Made by a program: the position numbers and the translations under genes. The notes under the pieces were generated by a model. That model did not search any database. It was not told where the DNA came from and saw only the letters and a program-made list of their open reading frames with translations. From the NCBI GenBank assembly GCA_029202545.1, contig CP119311.1:4836001-4900000 (forward strand): 64,000 nucleotides of DNA. Direction: 5' to 3'. Source of the stretch: Candidatus Pseudobacter hemicellulosilyticus (GTDB lineage: Bacteria > Bacteroidota > Bacteroidia > Chitinophagales > Chitinophagaceae). This document shows positions 41,033 through 50,483 of the stretch, in pieces (the first letter of the stretch is position 1; each line of letters begins with the position of its first letter).

Positions 41033-42703
41033 ATGTCTACTACCTACGATCCGCTGTTATATAAAACACCTACCGGCAGTCAGCTCACTACCAAAGGCTG
41101 GATACAGGAAGCAGCCCTGCGCATGCTGCTCAATAACCTTGACCCTGCCGTAGCAGAAAGACCCGAAGAACTGATAGTGTATGGCGGTCGCGGTAAAGCC
41201 GCCCGCAACCGGGAAGCGCTGGACAATATCATTGCCGCCCTCAAAGACCTGAACAATGATGAGACCCTGCTGATCCAGAGCGGTAAGCCCGTAGGCATTT
41301 TGCGGACCCATCCCGATGCACCCAGGGTGCTGCTGTCCAATTCACAGCTGGTGCCCAACTGGGCCAACTGGCAGCATTTTGATGAGCTGGAGAAAAAAGG
41401 ACTGATGATGTACGGGCAGATGACGGCCGGCTCCTGGATCTATATCGGCTCACAAGGCATTGTACAGGGTACTTATGAGACCTATTCCGCCGCCGCAGCC
41501 AAACATTTTGGCGGCACCCTCAAAGGCACGCTCAATGTTACTGCCGGCCTCGGCGGTATGGGCGGCGCCCAGCCGCTGGCCATCACCATGAATGAAGGCG
41601 TAGCACTGGTAGCCGAAGTAGAACGCTGGCGGATAGTCAAGAGACTGGAAACAAAATACCTGGACCTGCTGATCGACGATATTGATGAAGCCATCGACCG
41701 GGCTATGGCCGCTAAATCAGCCGGAGAGGCCCTGAGCATCGGCGTGCTGTGCAATGCCGTGCATTTGCTGGAAAGACTGGTGGAAAGAAAGATCATACCG
41801 GATACCCTGACCGACCAGACCTCCGCCCATGACCCGCTCATTGGCTACTGGCCGCATGAGCTGTCGTATGAAGCAGCCAAAGTCCTGCGCGAAGCAGACC
41901 CGGACACCTATATCAGCCATGCCTATACGTCTATGGCCCGCCATGTGCAGCTGATGCTGCAACTGCAGCAACTGGGCGCTATCACTTTTGACTATGGTAA
42001 TAATATCCGCGCCCGCGCCAAAGAAAAAGGCGTTGCCAATGCCTTTGATTTTCCCGGTTTTGTTCCAGCCTATATCCGGCCACTATTCTGCGAAGGCAAA
42101 GGTCCTTTCCGTTGGGCCGCACTCAGCGGTGATCCCGCAGATATAGCCGCCACCGATGAACTGATCCACCAGCTATTCCCCGAAAATAAATCCCTGCAAC
42201 GCTGGCTGCAGCTGGCCAAAGAAAAGATCGCCTTCCAGGGACTGCCCGCACGTATCTGCTGGCTGGGCCAGGGTGAACGCGAAAAAGCCGGGCTGGCCTT
42301 TAATGAACTGGTGCGCACCGGAAAGGTGAAAGCACCCATCGTGATTGGCCGGGACCACCTGGATACCGGCTCCGTAGCCTCGCCCAACCGGGAAACAGAA
42401 GCCATGCTGGATGGCAGTGATGCCGTGGCCGACTGGCCCCTGCTGAATGCCCTCGTAAATACTGCAGGCGGCGCCTCCTGGGTCAGCCTGCACCACGGCG
42501 GTGGAGTAGGGATGGGCTATAGCATCCATGCCGGTATGGTGATAGTAGCGGATGGAACGGACGCGGCGGCGGCGCGACTGGCACGAGTACTACGCAATGA
42601 TCCCGGCATGGGCGTGATCCGGCATGCCGATGCCGGTTATCCAACCGCCCGGGAAACCGCGAAGGAATTTGGCCTTGATATAACAGACAGGCTTCACCGT
42701 TAG
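41033..42703 (+). CDS. hutU: Urocanate hydratase
   Basis: A 556-residue NAD-dependent enzyme for the second step (urocanate to imidazolonepropionate). NAD-binding GLGGMGGAQP is at ~178-187 (VTAGLGGMGGAQPLAITMNEG). The N-terminal GGRGKAARN and C-terminal HHGGGVGMGYSIHAGMV blocks are fully typical. It is third in the MarR-hutH-hutU set. Downstream lies a 358-bp gap with a palindrome, then the trehalose genes. Confidence 0.97.
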   Translation: MSTTYDPLLYKTPTGSQLTTKGWIQEAALRMLLNNLDPAVAERPEELIVYGGRGKAARNREALDNIIAALKDLNNDETLLIQSGKPVGILRTHPDAPRVLLSNSQLVPNWANWQHFDELEKKGLMMYGQMTAGSWIYIGSQGIVQGTYETYSAAAAKHFGGTLKGTLNVTAGLGGMGGAQPLAITMNEGVALVAEVERWRIVKRLETKYLDLLIDDIDEAIDRAMAAKSAGEALSIGVLCNAVHLLERLVERKIIPDTLTDQTSAHDPLIGYWPHELSYEAAKVLREADPDTYISHAYTSMARHVQLMLQLQQLGAITFDYGNNIRARAKEKGVANAFDFPGFVPAYIRPLFCEGKGPFRWAALSGDPADIAATDELIHQLFPENKSLQRWLQLAKEKIAFQGLPARICWLGQGEREKAGLAFNELVRTGKVKAPIVIGRDHLDTGSVASPNRETEAMLDGSDAVADWPLLNALVNTAGGASWVSLHHGGGVGMGYSIHAGMVIVADGTDAAAARLARVLRNDPGMGVIRHADAGYPTARETAKEFGLDITDRLHR

Positions 42704-42813
42704 TAGTATTATCCAGCCATCCGTCATCAGCCGGTAAAATAGCTTCGTGTAAAAGATACCCCGATATGGTGAGTAAACGCTTGTATGCCAACTGATCCGG
42801 GTATTTAAATTAT

Positions 42814-42844
42814 TTAATCTCCTGACATTTTAATGTGAGATTAA
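42814..42844. promoter_or_regulatory. Compound palindrome in the hutU-otsAB gap
   Basis: TTAATCTC (42814-42821) pairs with GAGATTAA (42837-42844), and inside them ACATT (42825-42829) pairs with AATGT (42832-42836). The arms are offset by a 3-base bulge. It has no T-tract. It may be an operator for the trehalose genes or a 3' hairpin of the hut transcript. The rest of the 358-bp gap shows no gene and no full consensus promoter. Confidence 0.45.
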
Positions 42845-43061
42845 TGACATTCTAATTATTATGCGCCTTCTTTGCATGGCATGCAATGACGTATGCCGGA
42901 AGTAGAGGTCAACTTTATTTCCAGGGGATTGTTATAATAGCTAAGGCGTTATTTAATAACGTTTTAATTCATTTTTCGCCTTTCAGGCGACAGCATGGCC
43001 CTCTTTTTGAATCAGTGAAACCCGTAACCCGTGGCAGCTGTTTTTCCCTAAATTCCTTTGT

Positions 43062-45293
43062 ATGGCGCGACTAATAATTATATCGAACCGATTACCATTT
43101 TCCGTTGACCGTGACGGCGACCAGGTCAGTATCCGGCAAAGCTCCGGTGGCCTGGTGTCCGCTATCAAGAGTTATTTTGAGAGCGGTTCCGGGCAGGACG
43201 ATTTCACGGAAAAGATCTGGATGGGCGTAGCAGACTTCTCCAAAGAAGACTGGGAGTCTGAAGTGGCTCCCCGCATGGCGAAATACGATTTCACCGCTAT
43301 CCCTTTATTTGTAGAAAATAATTTATATAAGGATTACTACAACGGCTTTGCCAATTCTGTACTCTGGCCACTGTTCCACTATTTTCCTTCCCTGGCCGAT
43401 TACCAGGTCAATTACTATGATGCCTATACGCAGGTGAACCGCCAGTTTGCAGAAACCCTGGTGCCCCAGCTGCGGCCGGATGATACAGTCTGGATCCACG
43501 ACTATCAGCTGATGCTGCTGCCGGAAATGCTCCGCGCACAACGTCCCGAAGCTACTATCGGCTTCTTCCTGCATATTCCTTTCCCTTCCTACGAGATCCT
43601 GCGGCTGATGCCCGGTGAATGGAAAGTATCCCTGATGAAAGGCCTGATGGGCGCTGATGTGGTAGGCTTTCATACGCACGACTATGTGCAGCATTTTATC
43701 CAGAGCGTGAAATTGCTGCTGGGAGCCGATAATTATTTTCACAATATCCAGTACCATAACAGGCTGGTCAAGGCCGACCTGTTCCCCATTGGCATTGATT
43801 ATAAAAAATTCCATAAAGCAGCCTTTGATGCAGCAGTACTTGAATTGCGCAAGGAGGTAGAGAAGAATTTTGAGGGGAAGAAGATCATCTTTTCTGTAGA
43901 CCGGCTGGACTATACCAAGGGCCTGATGGACCGCCTCATCGGTTTTGAATATTTCCTGAACCAGTACCCAGAATGGCAGAACAAAGTGATCTTCATCCTG
44001 AACGTAGTGCCTTCGCGGGACGAGATACAGGCTTATACCGAACGGAAAAAAGCCATCGAGGAAAAGATCGGCACCATCAATGGCAAGTTCTCTTCCATCA
44101 GCTGGCAGCCGGTGATCTACCGGTACAACCACCTTCCCTTTAATGAGCTGGCCGCCCTTTACCAGGCAGCCGATGTGGCCCTGATCACGCCTTTGCGGGA
44201 CGGGATGAACCTGGTGGCCAAAGAATATGTGGCCAGCAGCGTTACACAAAGAGGGGTGCTGGTGCTCAGTGAGCTGGCTGGCGCCGCCAGTGAGCTTAAT
44301 GAGGCCGTGATCGTTAATCCCACGGATATTGTGGATGTGGGCACCGCCATCCAGCGGGCGCTCACCATGCCGGTACCGGAACAGAAACAACGGATGGCCC
44401 TCATGCAGAAACGCCTGTCGGACTATGACGTGGTGAAATGGGTAACTGATTTTTTAGATCAACTGAATAATGTGAAAAAAGAACAGCAGAAACAACAGAC
44501 AAAATTACTGGACGATCATATTGTTGACAATATCCACCGCAGCTACCAGCAGGCCGCCAAACGCATGCTGCTGCTGGATTATGATGGCACCCTGGTGCCC
44601 TTTGCACGGCTGCCGCAGGAGGCCATGCCTACGCCCGCTTTGAAAGAGCTTTTGGGTAAACTGGCCGCTGATCCCAAAAATGACGTGGTGATCATCAGCG
44701 GCAGGCAGGCCGATGTGCTGGAAGCCTGGCTGGGTGATCTGCCCCTGACCCTGGTGGCCGAACATGGCGCCAGCTTCAAGATGAAAGGGGATGTATGGCA
44801 GCAGCCGGTACCGGTATCGGACCAGTGGAAAGAAGAGATCAGGCCGGTAATGGCCATGTTCGTGAGCCGCTGTGTTGGCTCGTTCATAGAAGAAAAAACA
44901 AACACCATTGCCTGGCACTACCGCAATACCCATCCGGACCTTGGTTTCAGCCGCTCCCGCGAGCTGATCAATAACCTGTCCACCATGCTGCAGAATACCC
45001 TGCTGCAGGTGATTGATGGCAATAAAGTAGTAGAGGTCAGGATGCAGGGTTTTGATAAAGGGATCATGGCCATGCGCCTGGTAGGGGAGATGAACCCCGA
45101 CTTTGTGCTGTGCATTGGCGATGACACCACCGATGAAGATATGTTCAAGGCATTGGGACAAAGCGGTTTTACGATCAAAGTGAGTAATGGTCCCACGGCA
45201 GCCCAGTACACGGTGCTGTCGCAGCAGAACGTACTGCCTTTACTCAACGAACTTACCGTACCATTAACCGCACAGCAATATGCCAATTCATAA
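43062..45293 (+). CDS. Bifunctional trehalose-6-phosphate synthase / phosphatase
   Basis: 743 residues, an OtsA-OtsB fusion making trehalose from UDP-glucose and glucose 6-phosphate. Residues 1 to ~465 are the GT20 synthase: IIISNRLPFSVDRDGD, WIHDYQLMLLPEMLRAQ, FFLHIPFPSYEILRLMP, SVDRLDYTKGL, PLRDGMNLVAKEYVA. Residues ~500-740 are the HAD-type phosphatase, with nucleophile loop DYDGT at 506-510 (Asp506, Asp508) and GDDTTDEDMF near the end. The stop overlaps the next gene's start by 14 bp. Confidence 0.96.
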   Translation: MARLIIISNRLPFSVDRDGDQVSIRQSSGGLVSAIKSYFESGSGQDDFTEKIWMGVADFSKEDWESEVAPRMAKYDFTAIPLFVENNLYKDYYNGFANSVLWPLFHYFPSLADYQVNYYDAYTQVNRQFAETLVPQLRPDDTVWIHDYQLMLLPEMLRAQRPEATIGFFLHIPFPSYEILRLMPGEWKVSLMKGLMGADVVGFHTHDYVQHFIQSVKLLLGADNYFHNIQYHNRLVKADLFPIGIDYKKFHKAAFDAAVLELRKEVEKNFEGKKIIFSVDRLDYTKGLMDRLIGFEYFLNQYPEWQNKVIFILNVVPSRDEIQAYTERKKAIEEKIGTINGKFSSISWQPVIYRYNHLPFNELAALYQAADVALITPLRDGMNLVAKEYVASSVTQRGVLVLSELAGAASELNEAVIVNPTDIVDVGTAIQRALTMPVPEQKQRMALMQKRLSDYDVVKWVTDFLDQLNNVKKEQQKQQTKLLDDHIVDNIHRSYQQAAKRMLLLDYDGTLVPFARLPQEAMPTPALKELLGKLAADPKNDVVIISGRQADVLEAWLGDLPLTLVAEHGASFKMKGDVWQQPVPVSDQWKEEIRPVMAMFVSRCVGSFIEEKTNTIAWHYRNTHPDLGFSRSRELINNLSTMLQNTLLQVIDGNKVVEVRMQGFDKGIMAMRLVGEMNPDFVLCIGDDTTDEDMFKALGQSGFTIKVSNGPTAAQYTVLSQQNVLPLLNELTVPLTAQQYANS

Positions 45294-47058
45294 GTACAAC
45301 ATGGGCATTGTAGGCAACTGTTCCTACCTGGCCTATATCGACATGCAGGCAGACGTAAAGTGGATGTGTCTGCCCCGCTTTGACAGCAGCTTTCTCTTTG
45401 GTTCCTTACTGGATGAGGAGAAAGGCGGCCATTTCAGTATAACGCCTGCCACAGAAGGCTGGACCAGCCGCCAGTACTATATCCCCAATACCAATGTCCT
45501 CTGCACCGAGTTCACGGCGCCGGACGGCAGTTTTGTGGTAAAGGACTGTGCGCCGCGCATGATGATCTTTGAACGGCAGTTCCGGCCGCTGATGCTGGTC
45601 CGTAAGATAGAGCTGCTCAGTGGAGAACCCGCTATCCGCGTGCGTTGTGAGCCGCGTGGCGATTATGGCCAGCTGGTCCCCGGTATTTCCACCGGCAGCA
45701 ACCATATCCGCTACAATGGTTTCGGGCAGCAGGTGCGCATGACCACCGACGTATCCCTGGCCTATATACTGGAACAAAGGCCCTTTATACTGGACCAGGA
45801 CCATTATGTAGTGCTGACCTATGGCACCCCGCTGGAAGCCCCGCTGAAGGAAACAGCCGAAGAGTTCCTGCGCAAGACCACCCTCTACTGGCAGCAATGG
45901 ATCAAGAGCTGTTATATCCCGGATATTTACCAGGAGGAGATCATCCGCAGTTCCCTGGTGCTGAAGCTGCACCAGTACGAAGACACCGGTGGCATCATTG
46001 CGGCTGGGACTACCAGTCTCCCGGAATTCCACGACAGCACCCGCAACTGGGACTACCGTTTCTGCTGGTTCCGCGATGCGCACTATACACTGCGGGCCTT
46101 TAACCAGATCGGCCACTTTGAAGAGCTGGAGAAATATTTCGACTTCATCCACAATATCCTGCGCAATGCAGACAATTCCCTGCAGCCCTTATACTCCATC
46201 ACCGGTGAAAAAGACCTGGAGGAGATCAATATAGACCTGCATGGATACCTGGGCAACCGCCCCGTGCGGGTGGGCAACAAAGCCTATGTGCAGGTGCAGC
46301 ATGATGTATACGGCCAGGTGCTGGTCAGCCTGCTGCCGCTCTACACAGACAAGCGGCTGGGCTTTACCCGCCGTACCGGCTACCGCACCATTGTGCCCTG
46401 GCTGCTGAAACAGATAGAGCGCACCATGACGCTGCCGGATTCCGGTCTCTGGGAATTCCGCAACCGCGAGCAGGTGCATACCTACACCTTGCTGTTCCAC
46501 TGGGCCGGCGCCAAAGCCGCTTACAAGATCGGCGCAGCTTTCAACGATATGGAGCTGATGCAGCAGGCAAGCGCCCTGGTAAAAGCGGCCGATAAGCTGC
46601 TGAATGAATCTTACGATCCCATCCGGAAAGTATATCCCCAGGCCATCGGCACCAACGACCTGGACGCAAGCACCCTGGCCATGGTGACCATGAACTACCT
46701 GGACCATAACAGCGACCGGGCCAAACAGCATATTGCCGCCCTGGAAAAAGAGCTGCTGGCGGATCATGGCCTGTTCTACCGGTACAAGCACTATGATGAT
46801 TTCGGTTTTCCCGAAACCACTTTCCTGGTCTGCGCCTTCTGGTATGTGGATGCACTGGCCTGTGTGGGCCGTACGGATGACGCCATGGAGAACCTGAACC
46901 AGATCCTCAAATTCAGCAACCATTTGGGTATCTTTAGCGAGGATGTGCATGTGGACGGTTCGCAATGGGGCAATTTCCCGCAGACCTACAGTCATGTGGG
47001 CCTGATCAATGCCGCTTTCCGGATTGCCCGTAAGCTGGACAGGGCCGATTTCCTGTAA
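45280..47058 (+). CDS. Glycoside hydrolase family 15 enzyme (trehalase/glucoamylase-like)
   Basis: 592 residues overlapping the otsAB fusion by 14 bp (an in-frame ATG at 45301 is an alternative start). The bacterial GH15 N-domain (GIVGNCSYLAYIDMQADVKWMCLPRFDSSFLFGSLLDEEKGG) precedes an (alpha/alpha)6 barrel with NWDYRFCWFRDAHYTLRAF, SGLWEFRNREQVHTYTLLFHWAGAKAA and SEDVHVDGSQWGNFPQTYSHVGLINAA, the regions of the two catalytic glutamates. Members include trehalases and glucoamylases. Coupling to trehalose synthesis favours trehalase, but this is inference. Confidence 0.88.
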   Translation: MPIHKYNMGIVGNCSYLAYIDMQADVKWMCLPRFDSSFLFGSLLDEEKGGHFSITPATEGWTSRQYYIPNTNVLCTEFTAPDGSFVVKDCAPRMMIFERQFRPLMLVRKIELLSGEPAIRVRCEPRGDYGQLVPGISTGSNHIRYNGFGQQVRMTTDVSLAYILEQRPFILDQDHYVVLTYGTPLEAPLKETAEEFLRKTTLYWQQWIKSCYIPDIYQEEIIRSSLVLKLHQYEDTGGIIAAGTTSLPEFHDSTRNWDYRFCWFRDAHYTLRAFNQIGHFEELEKYFDFIHNILRNADNSLQPLYSITGEKDLEEINIDLHGYLGNRPVRVGNKAYVQVQHDVYGQVLVSLLPLYTDKRLGFTRRTGYRTIVPWLLKQIERTMTLPDSGLWEFRNREQVHTYTLLFHWAGAKAAYKIGAAFNDMELMQQASALVKAADKLLNESYDPIRKVYPQAIGTNDLDASTLAMVTMNYLDHNSDRAKQHIAALEKELLADHGLFYRYKHYDDFGFPETTFLVCAFWYVDALACVGRTDDAMENLNQILKFSNHLGIFSEDVHVDGSQWGNFPQTYSHVGLINAAFRIARKLDRADFL

Positions 47059-47107
47059 AGGCAGCGATTCATCAACCCTAATAAAAATCGTTTTTTACTA
47101 ACCCCCG

Positions 47108-48349
47108 ATGGCCACCACACTTATCACCAATATTAAATTGCTGGTCAATACCCGCACAGATAGTCCTGTCCTGCGTGGTGCTGCACTGGCTGAATTGCCC
47201 TGTATTCCCAACGCCTGGCTGCTGATAGAGGACGACGAGATAGCAGACTATGGCAGTATGCAGCAGCTGGACCGGCATGACCTGGGCACTCCCATTGTGG
47301 ACGCCCGTGGCCAGCTGGTATTGCCGGCCTGGTGCGATAGCCATACCCATCTTGTATTTGCCGGCAGCCGGGAAAATGAATTCGTAGACAAGATCCGGGG
47401 CCTAAGCTATGCAGAGATCGCAGCCAGGGGAGGCGGTATCCTGCATTCGGCCCGGCAGCTCCAGGAAGCCAGTGAAGATGAGCTGTTCAACCAGGCCTGG
47501 AAAAGATTACAGGAAGTGAGCAGCCAGGGAACCGGCGCCATTGAAATAAAAAGCGGTTATGGATTAACGGTAGCATCAGAACTGAAAATGCTGCGGGTGA
47601 TCCGCAAGCTGAAAGAACGATCCCGGCTGACCATCAAAGCCACTTTCCTGGGCGCCCATACTTATCCGCCACTGTTTAAAGACAACCATAAAGGCTATAT
47701 TGACCAGCTGATCCATGAAATGCTGCCTGTGATAGCCCATGAGAAGCTGGCGGATTTTATTGATGTGTTTTGCGAGCAGGGCTTCTTCTCACCGGAAGAA
47801 ACGGCGCTGATCTGCCGGGCAGGCATGGCAGTAGGTCTCAAGCCTAAGATACATGCCAACCAGCTGCATGCATCCGGCGGCGCCCAGGTAGGCGTGGAGC
47901 TGGGCGCTATCAGTGTGGACCACCTGGAGACCATGGACGATGCCGCTATCCGGTCGCTCGCAAGCTCCGGTACTATCGGCACCCTGTTACCTACAGCCGC
48001 TTTTTTCCTGCGCATGCCCTTCCAGCCGGCCAGGCAACTGATTGACGCCGGTTGCGCCATAGCGCTGGCCAGCGATTTCAATCCCGGTTCCTCACCCAGC
48101 GGTAATATGAACCTGGTAGTGGCCATGAGCTGCATTCAGATGAAGATGCTGCCGGAAGAGGCCGTCAATGCGGCTACCCTCAACGGGGCACATGCCATGG
48201 AACTGGGAAAGGAACTGGGCAGCATTACCAAAGGGAAAAAAGCCAACCTGATTTTCACGCATCCTATCCCTTCTTTATCTTATCTTCCCTATGCATTTGG
48301 ATCTCCGCTGATCAGCAAAGTAATGATCGGGGGAGAATGGAATCAGTAG
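47108..48349 (+). CDS. hutI: Imidazolonepropionase
   Basis: A 413-residue amidohydrolase for the third step of histidine degradation, opening imidazolonepropionate to formiminoglutamate. The metal-binding HxH is His79-Thr-His81 (WCDSHTHLVFAG), followed by ENEFVDKIRGLSYAEIAARGGGI. Further family blocks are IEIKSGYGL, IHANQLHASGGAQVG and ASDFNPGS. It is separated from hutHU by the trehalose pair. Confidence 0.97.
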   Translation: MATTLITNIKLLVNTRTDSPVLRGAALAELPCIPNAWLLIEDDEIADYGSMQQLDRHDLGTPIVDARGQLVLPAWCDSHTHLVFAGSRENEFVDKIRGLSYAEIAARGGGILHSARQLQEASEDELFNQAWKRLQEVSSQGTGAIEIKSGYGLTVASELKMLRVIRKLKERSRLTIKATFLGAHTYPPLFKDNHKGYIDQLIHEMLPVIAHEKLADFIDVFCEQGFFSPEETALICRAGMAVGLKPKIHANQLHASGGAQVGVELGAISVDHLETMDDAAIRSLASSGTIGTLLPTAAFFLRMPFQPARQLIDAGCAIALASDFNPGSSPSGNMNLVVAMSCIQMKMLPEEAVNAATLNGAHAMELGKELGSITKGKKANLIFTHPIPSLSYLPYAFGSPLISKVMIGGEWNQ

Positions 48350-48378
48350 ACGCTATTTCTGGAGATAAGCAACTGTGT

Positions 48379-50400
48379 ATGGGTTTTAGCAAAAAAAAGA
48401 AGATTGATCCTGTTATTGAATTCCTGGAGAAGAACCATTCCGTTTCCCTGAAAGACAGGGAAGGGGCGCTGAACTATTTAGGCGCCTTTGTTGGATTGGT
48501 TCGTCCCAAACCTTCCGAGCTGGACAAAGTGGGCGAGAAATTCCTCAGCCTGGTCCGCCGGATACAACACCATCCCACCGCCCATAACCAGCTGCGCACT
48601 GCTATCCTGGCCCAGCTGATCAACAGCAACCTGGTGCCCATGCTGACCGAAAGCGGCATCACCGTATCAAGGGGCGTAGGCCGGGAACTGTATGCACGCC
48701 TGAAACATAAATTCATTCCTGCCCTCCAGGACCGCAATGATTTCCTGTACCTTTTTGACCGCATTTTTTACCGCAGCAGTGATTATGAATGGGTGGAAGC
48801 TATTGGCCGGGAGAAATGGATCTACTTTTTTGAGTCCATCCACCTGCATGTAGCGGGCAATGAGCCCGTGATCCTGCAGCAGGCTATCCTTTCCCTGGAG
48901 ATCCTTTCTGCTGGCGTAGCCCAATTGGGCTGGGAGAAAGATATCCTGATCACGGCAGGCAAATGGCAGCGGCCGGACAATCCTTTTGCGGAGCAGCAGT
49001 TGTTGCTGAATGAGCTGAAAGGACTGGTGGCCACGCAGGCTGATCCTATTGCTATCCGGGAACTGGCGCATCGTATCCACCACCTGCTGGACCAGAACCT
49101 GGATACCGTGCAGGAGATCCGCGAGCAGACGGTGGAGCGGGGCACCAGCCTGTCGCAGACCTTTGTCCTTTTCCAGCTGGAGCAGAAGCTTATCCGCATG
49201 CAGCTGCTGCTGGATATTGTGGATGCGGACCAGCAGATAGACGTGGCCCGCTTTGTGGACTTTTTCCTGACAGTGGTACGGAACTCGAACCGGAAGAACA
49301 GCTTGCGCGAATTCCTTTCCAAGACTACCGGCTACCTGGCCTACCAGATTGCGGAACATAAGGGGAAGAAGGGCAATAAATATATTACGGCCAGTCCTTC
49401 CGAATACTGGCATATGATCGGCAGCGCCATGTGGGGCGGCCTGATCGTTTGCTTTGTGGCTGTTTTCAAGATCCTGCTGGGCTGGCTGAAAATGGCCCCT
49501 TTCTGGCAGGGCTTTGCTTACAGTATTAACTACAGCATTGGTTTCATAGCTATTGAAGAAACAAAGTCCACCCTGGCCACCAAACAGCCGGCTTTTACCG
49601 CCAGCGCGGTGGCGCAGTCGCTGGACAGTCGCAAAGGAGAACGGCCCAACCTGTACAACCTGGCGGTCACGGTCTCCAAGATCTCGCGCAGCCAGATGGC
49701 GTCCTTTATCGGTAACCTGGTGATCGTTTTTCCTGTTACCTTCCTGCTGGCCTGGGGGTTCGACTGGCTCTTTGGCCATCCCCTGGTGGGGGGCGATGCG
49801 GCCATGCATATGCTGCGCGACCAGCATCCCTGGCAGAGCCTTTCCCTGCTGTATGCCCTCAATACGGGTGTGTTCCTCTTCCTCAGCGGAATTATTGCCG
49901 GTTACGTGCAGAACAAAATGAACTATGCGCGTATTGAGCGAAGGCTGGTGGAACATCCTTTGCTGCGTCAGTACCTGCCGCAGCAGCGCCTGCAACGGTG
50001 GGCTACTTATATTGATAAACATGCCGGCAGCCTGATCGGCAATATCTCCCTGGGCTTTTTCCTGGGTATGGCCAGCACTGTGGGCAAGATATTCGGGCTG
50101 CCTTTTGATATCCGTCATATTACCATTGCCGCCGCCAATACCTCCATTGGATTGTACGGTGTGGGCATTCACAATATTGACTATGGTTATTTTGCCATAG
50201 TAGTGGCCGGCGTGCTGGGGATCGGGTTCATGAATTTCCTGGTCAGTTTTTCCCTGGCATTTATTGTGGCCGTAAGGTCAAGAGGCATACATTTGCGTGA
50301 TTACCCGGAATTCCTCCAGATACTCTGGAAATACTTCCGCAGCAATCCGCTGGATTTCTTCAGGCCCCGGAAAAGACTGGGCCAGGTTACGGCGGAGTGA
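48379..50400 (+). CDS. Polytopic membrane protein of the SpecificRecomb (Gcr) family
   Basis: 673 residues from the ATG at 48379 (MGFSKKKKIDPVIEFLEKN). An earlier ATG at 48337 overlaps hutI by 13 bp and is possible. The N-terminal ~330 residues are soluble and helical. The rest has about six to seven membrane segments, with the family stretch YSINYSIGFIAIEETKSTLATKQPAFTASAVAQSL and VTVSKISRSQMASFIGNLV. The family carries the Pfam name site-specific recombinase, but neither serine- nor tyrosine-recombinase motifs are visible and the protein is plainly membrane-bound, so the name is likely wrong. Its role inside a hut locus is unknown. Confidence 0.75.
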   Translation: MGFSKKKKIDPVIEFLEKNHSVSLKDREGALNYLGAFVGLVRPKPSELDKVGEKFLSLVRRIQHHPTAHNQLRTAILAQLINSNLVPMLTESGITVSRGVGRELYARLKHKFIPALQDRNDFLYLFDRIFYRSSDYEWVEAIGREKWIYFFESIHLHVAGNEPVILQQAILSLEILSAGVAQLGWEKDILITAGKWQRPDNPFAEQQLLLNELKGLVATQADPIAIRELAHRIHHLLDQNLDTVQEIREQTVERGTSLSQTFVLFQLEQKLIRMQLLLDIVDADQQIDVARFVDFFLTVVRNSNRKNSLREFLSKTTGYLAYQIAEHKGKKGNKYITASPSEYWHMIGSAMWGGLIVCFVAVFKILLGWLKMAPFWQGFAYSINYSIGFIAIEETKSTLATKQPAFTASAVAQSLDSRKGERPNLYNLAVTVSKISRSQMASFIGNLVIVFPVTFLLAWGFDWLFGHPLVGGDAAMHMLRDQHPWQSLSLLYALNTGVFLFLSGIIAGYVQNKMNYARIERRLVEHPLLRQYLPQQRLQRWATYIDKHAGSLIGNISLGFFLGMASTVGKIFGLPFDIRHITIAAANTSIGLYGVGIHNIDYGYFAIVVAGVLGIGFMNFLVSFSLAFIVAVRSRGIHLRDYPEFLQILWKYFRSNPLDFFRPRKRLGQVTAE

Positions 50401-50483
50401 TCATTTTTGCAGCAGCGCTTTTTTCAGCACCTGGCTGACCAGACCGGAAGACCGGGGTGACCAGCCAATCAAACAAAAGGATT

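Noticed and set aside
48667..50172. 501-codon minus-strand open frame
   Set aside because: It is antisense to the membrane protein at 48379-50400 and has no family signal.
48379..50400. Site-specific recombinase as evidence of a mobile element
   Set aside because: Despite the family name, no recombinase active-site motif, attachment sites or cargo genes are visible, and the protein is membrane-embedded.
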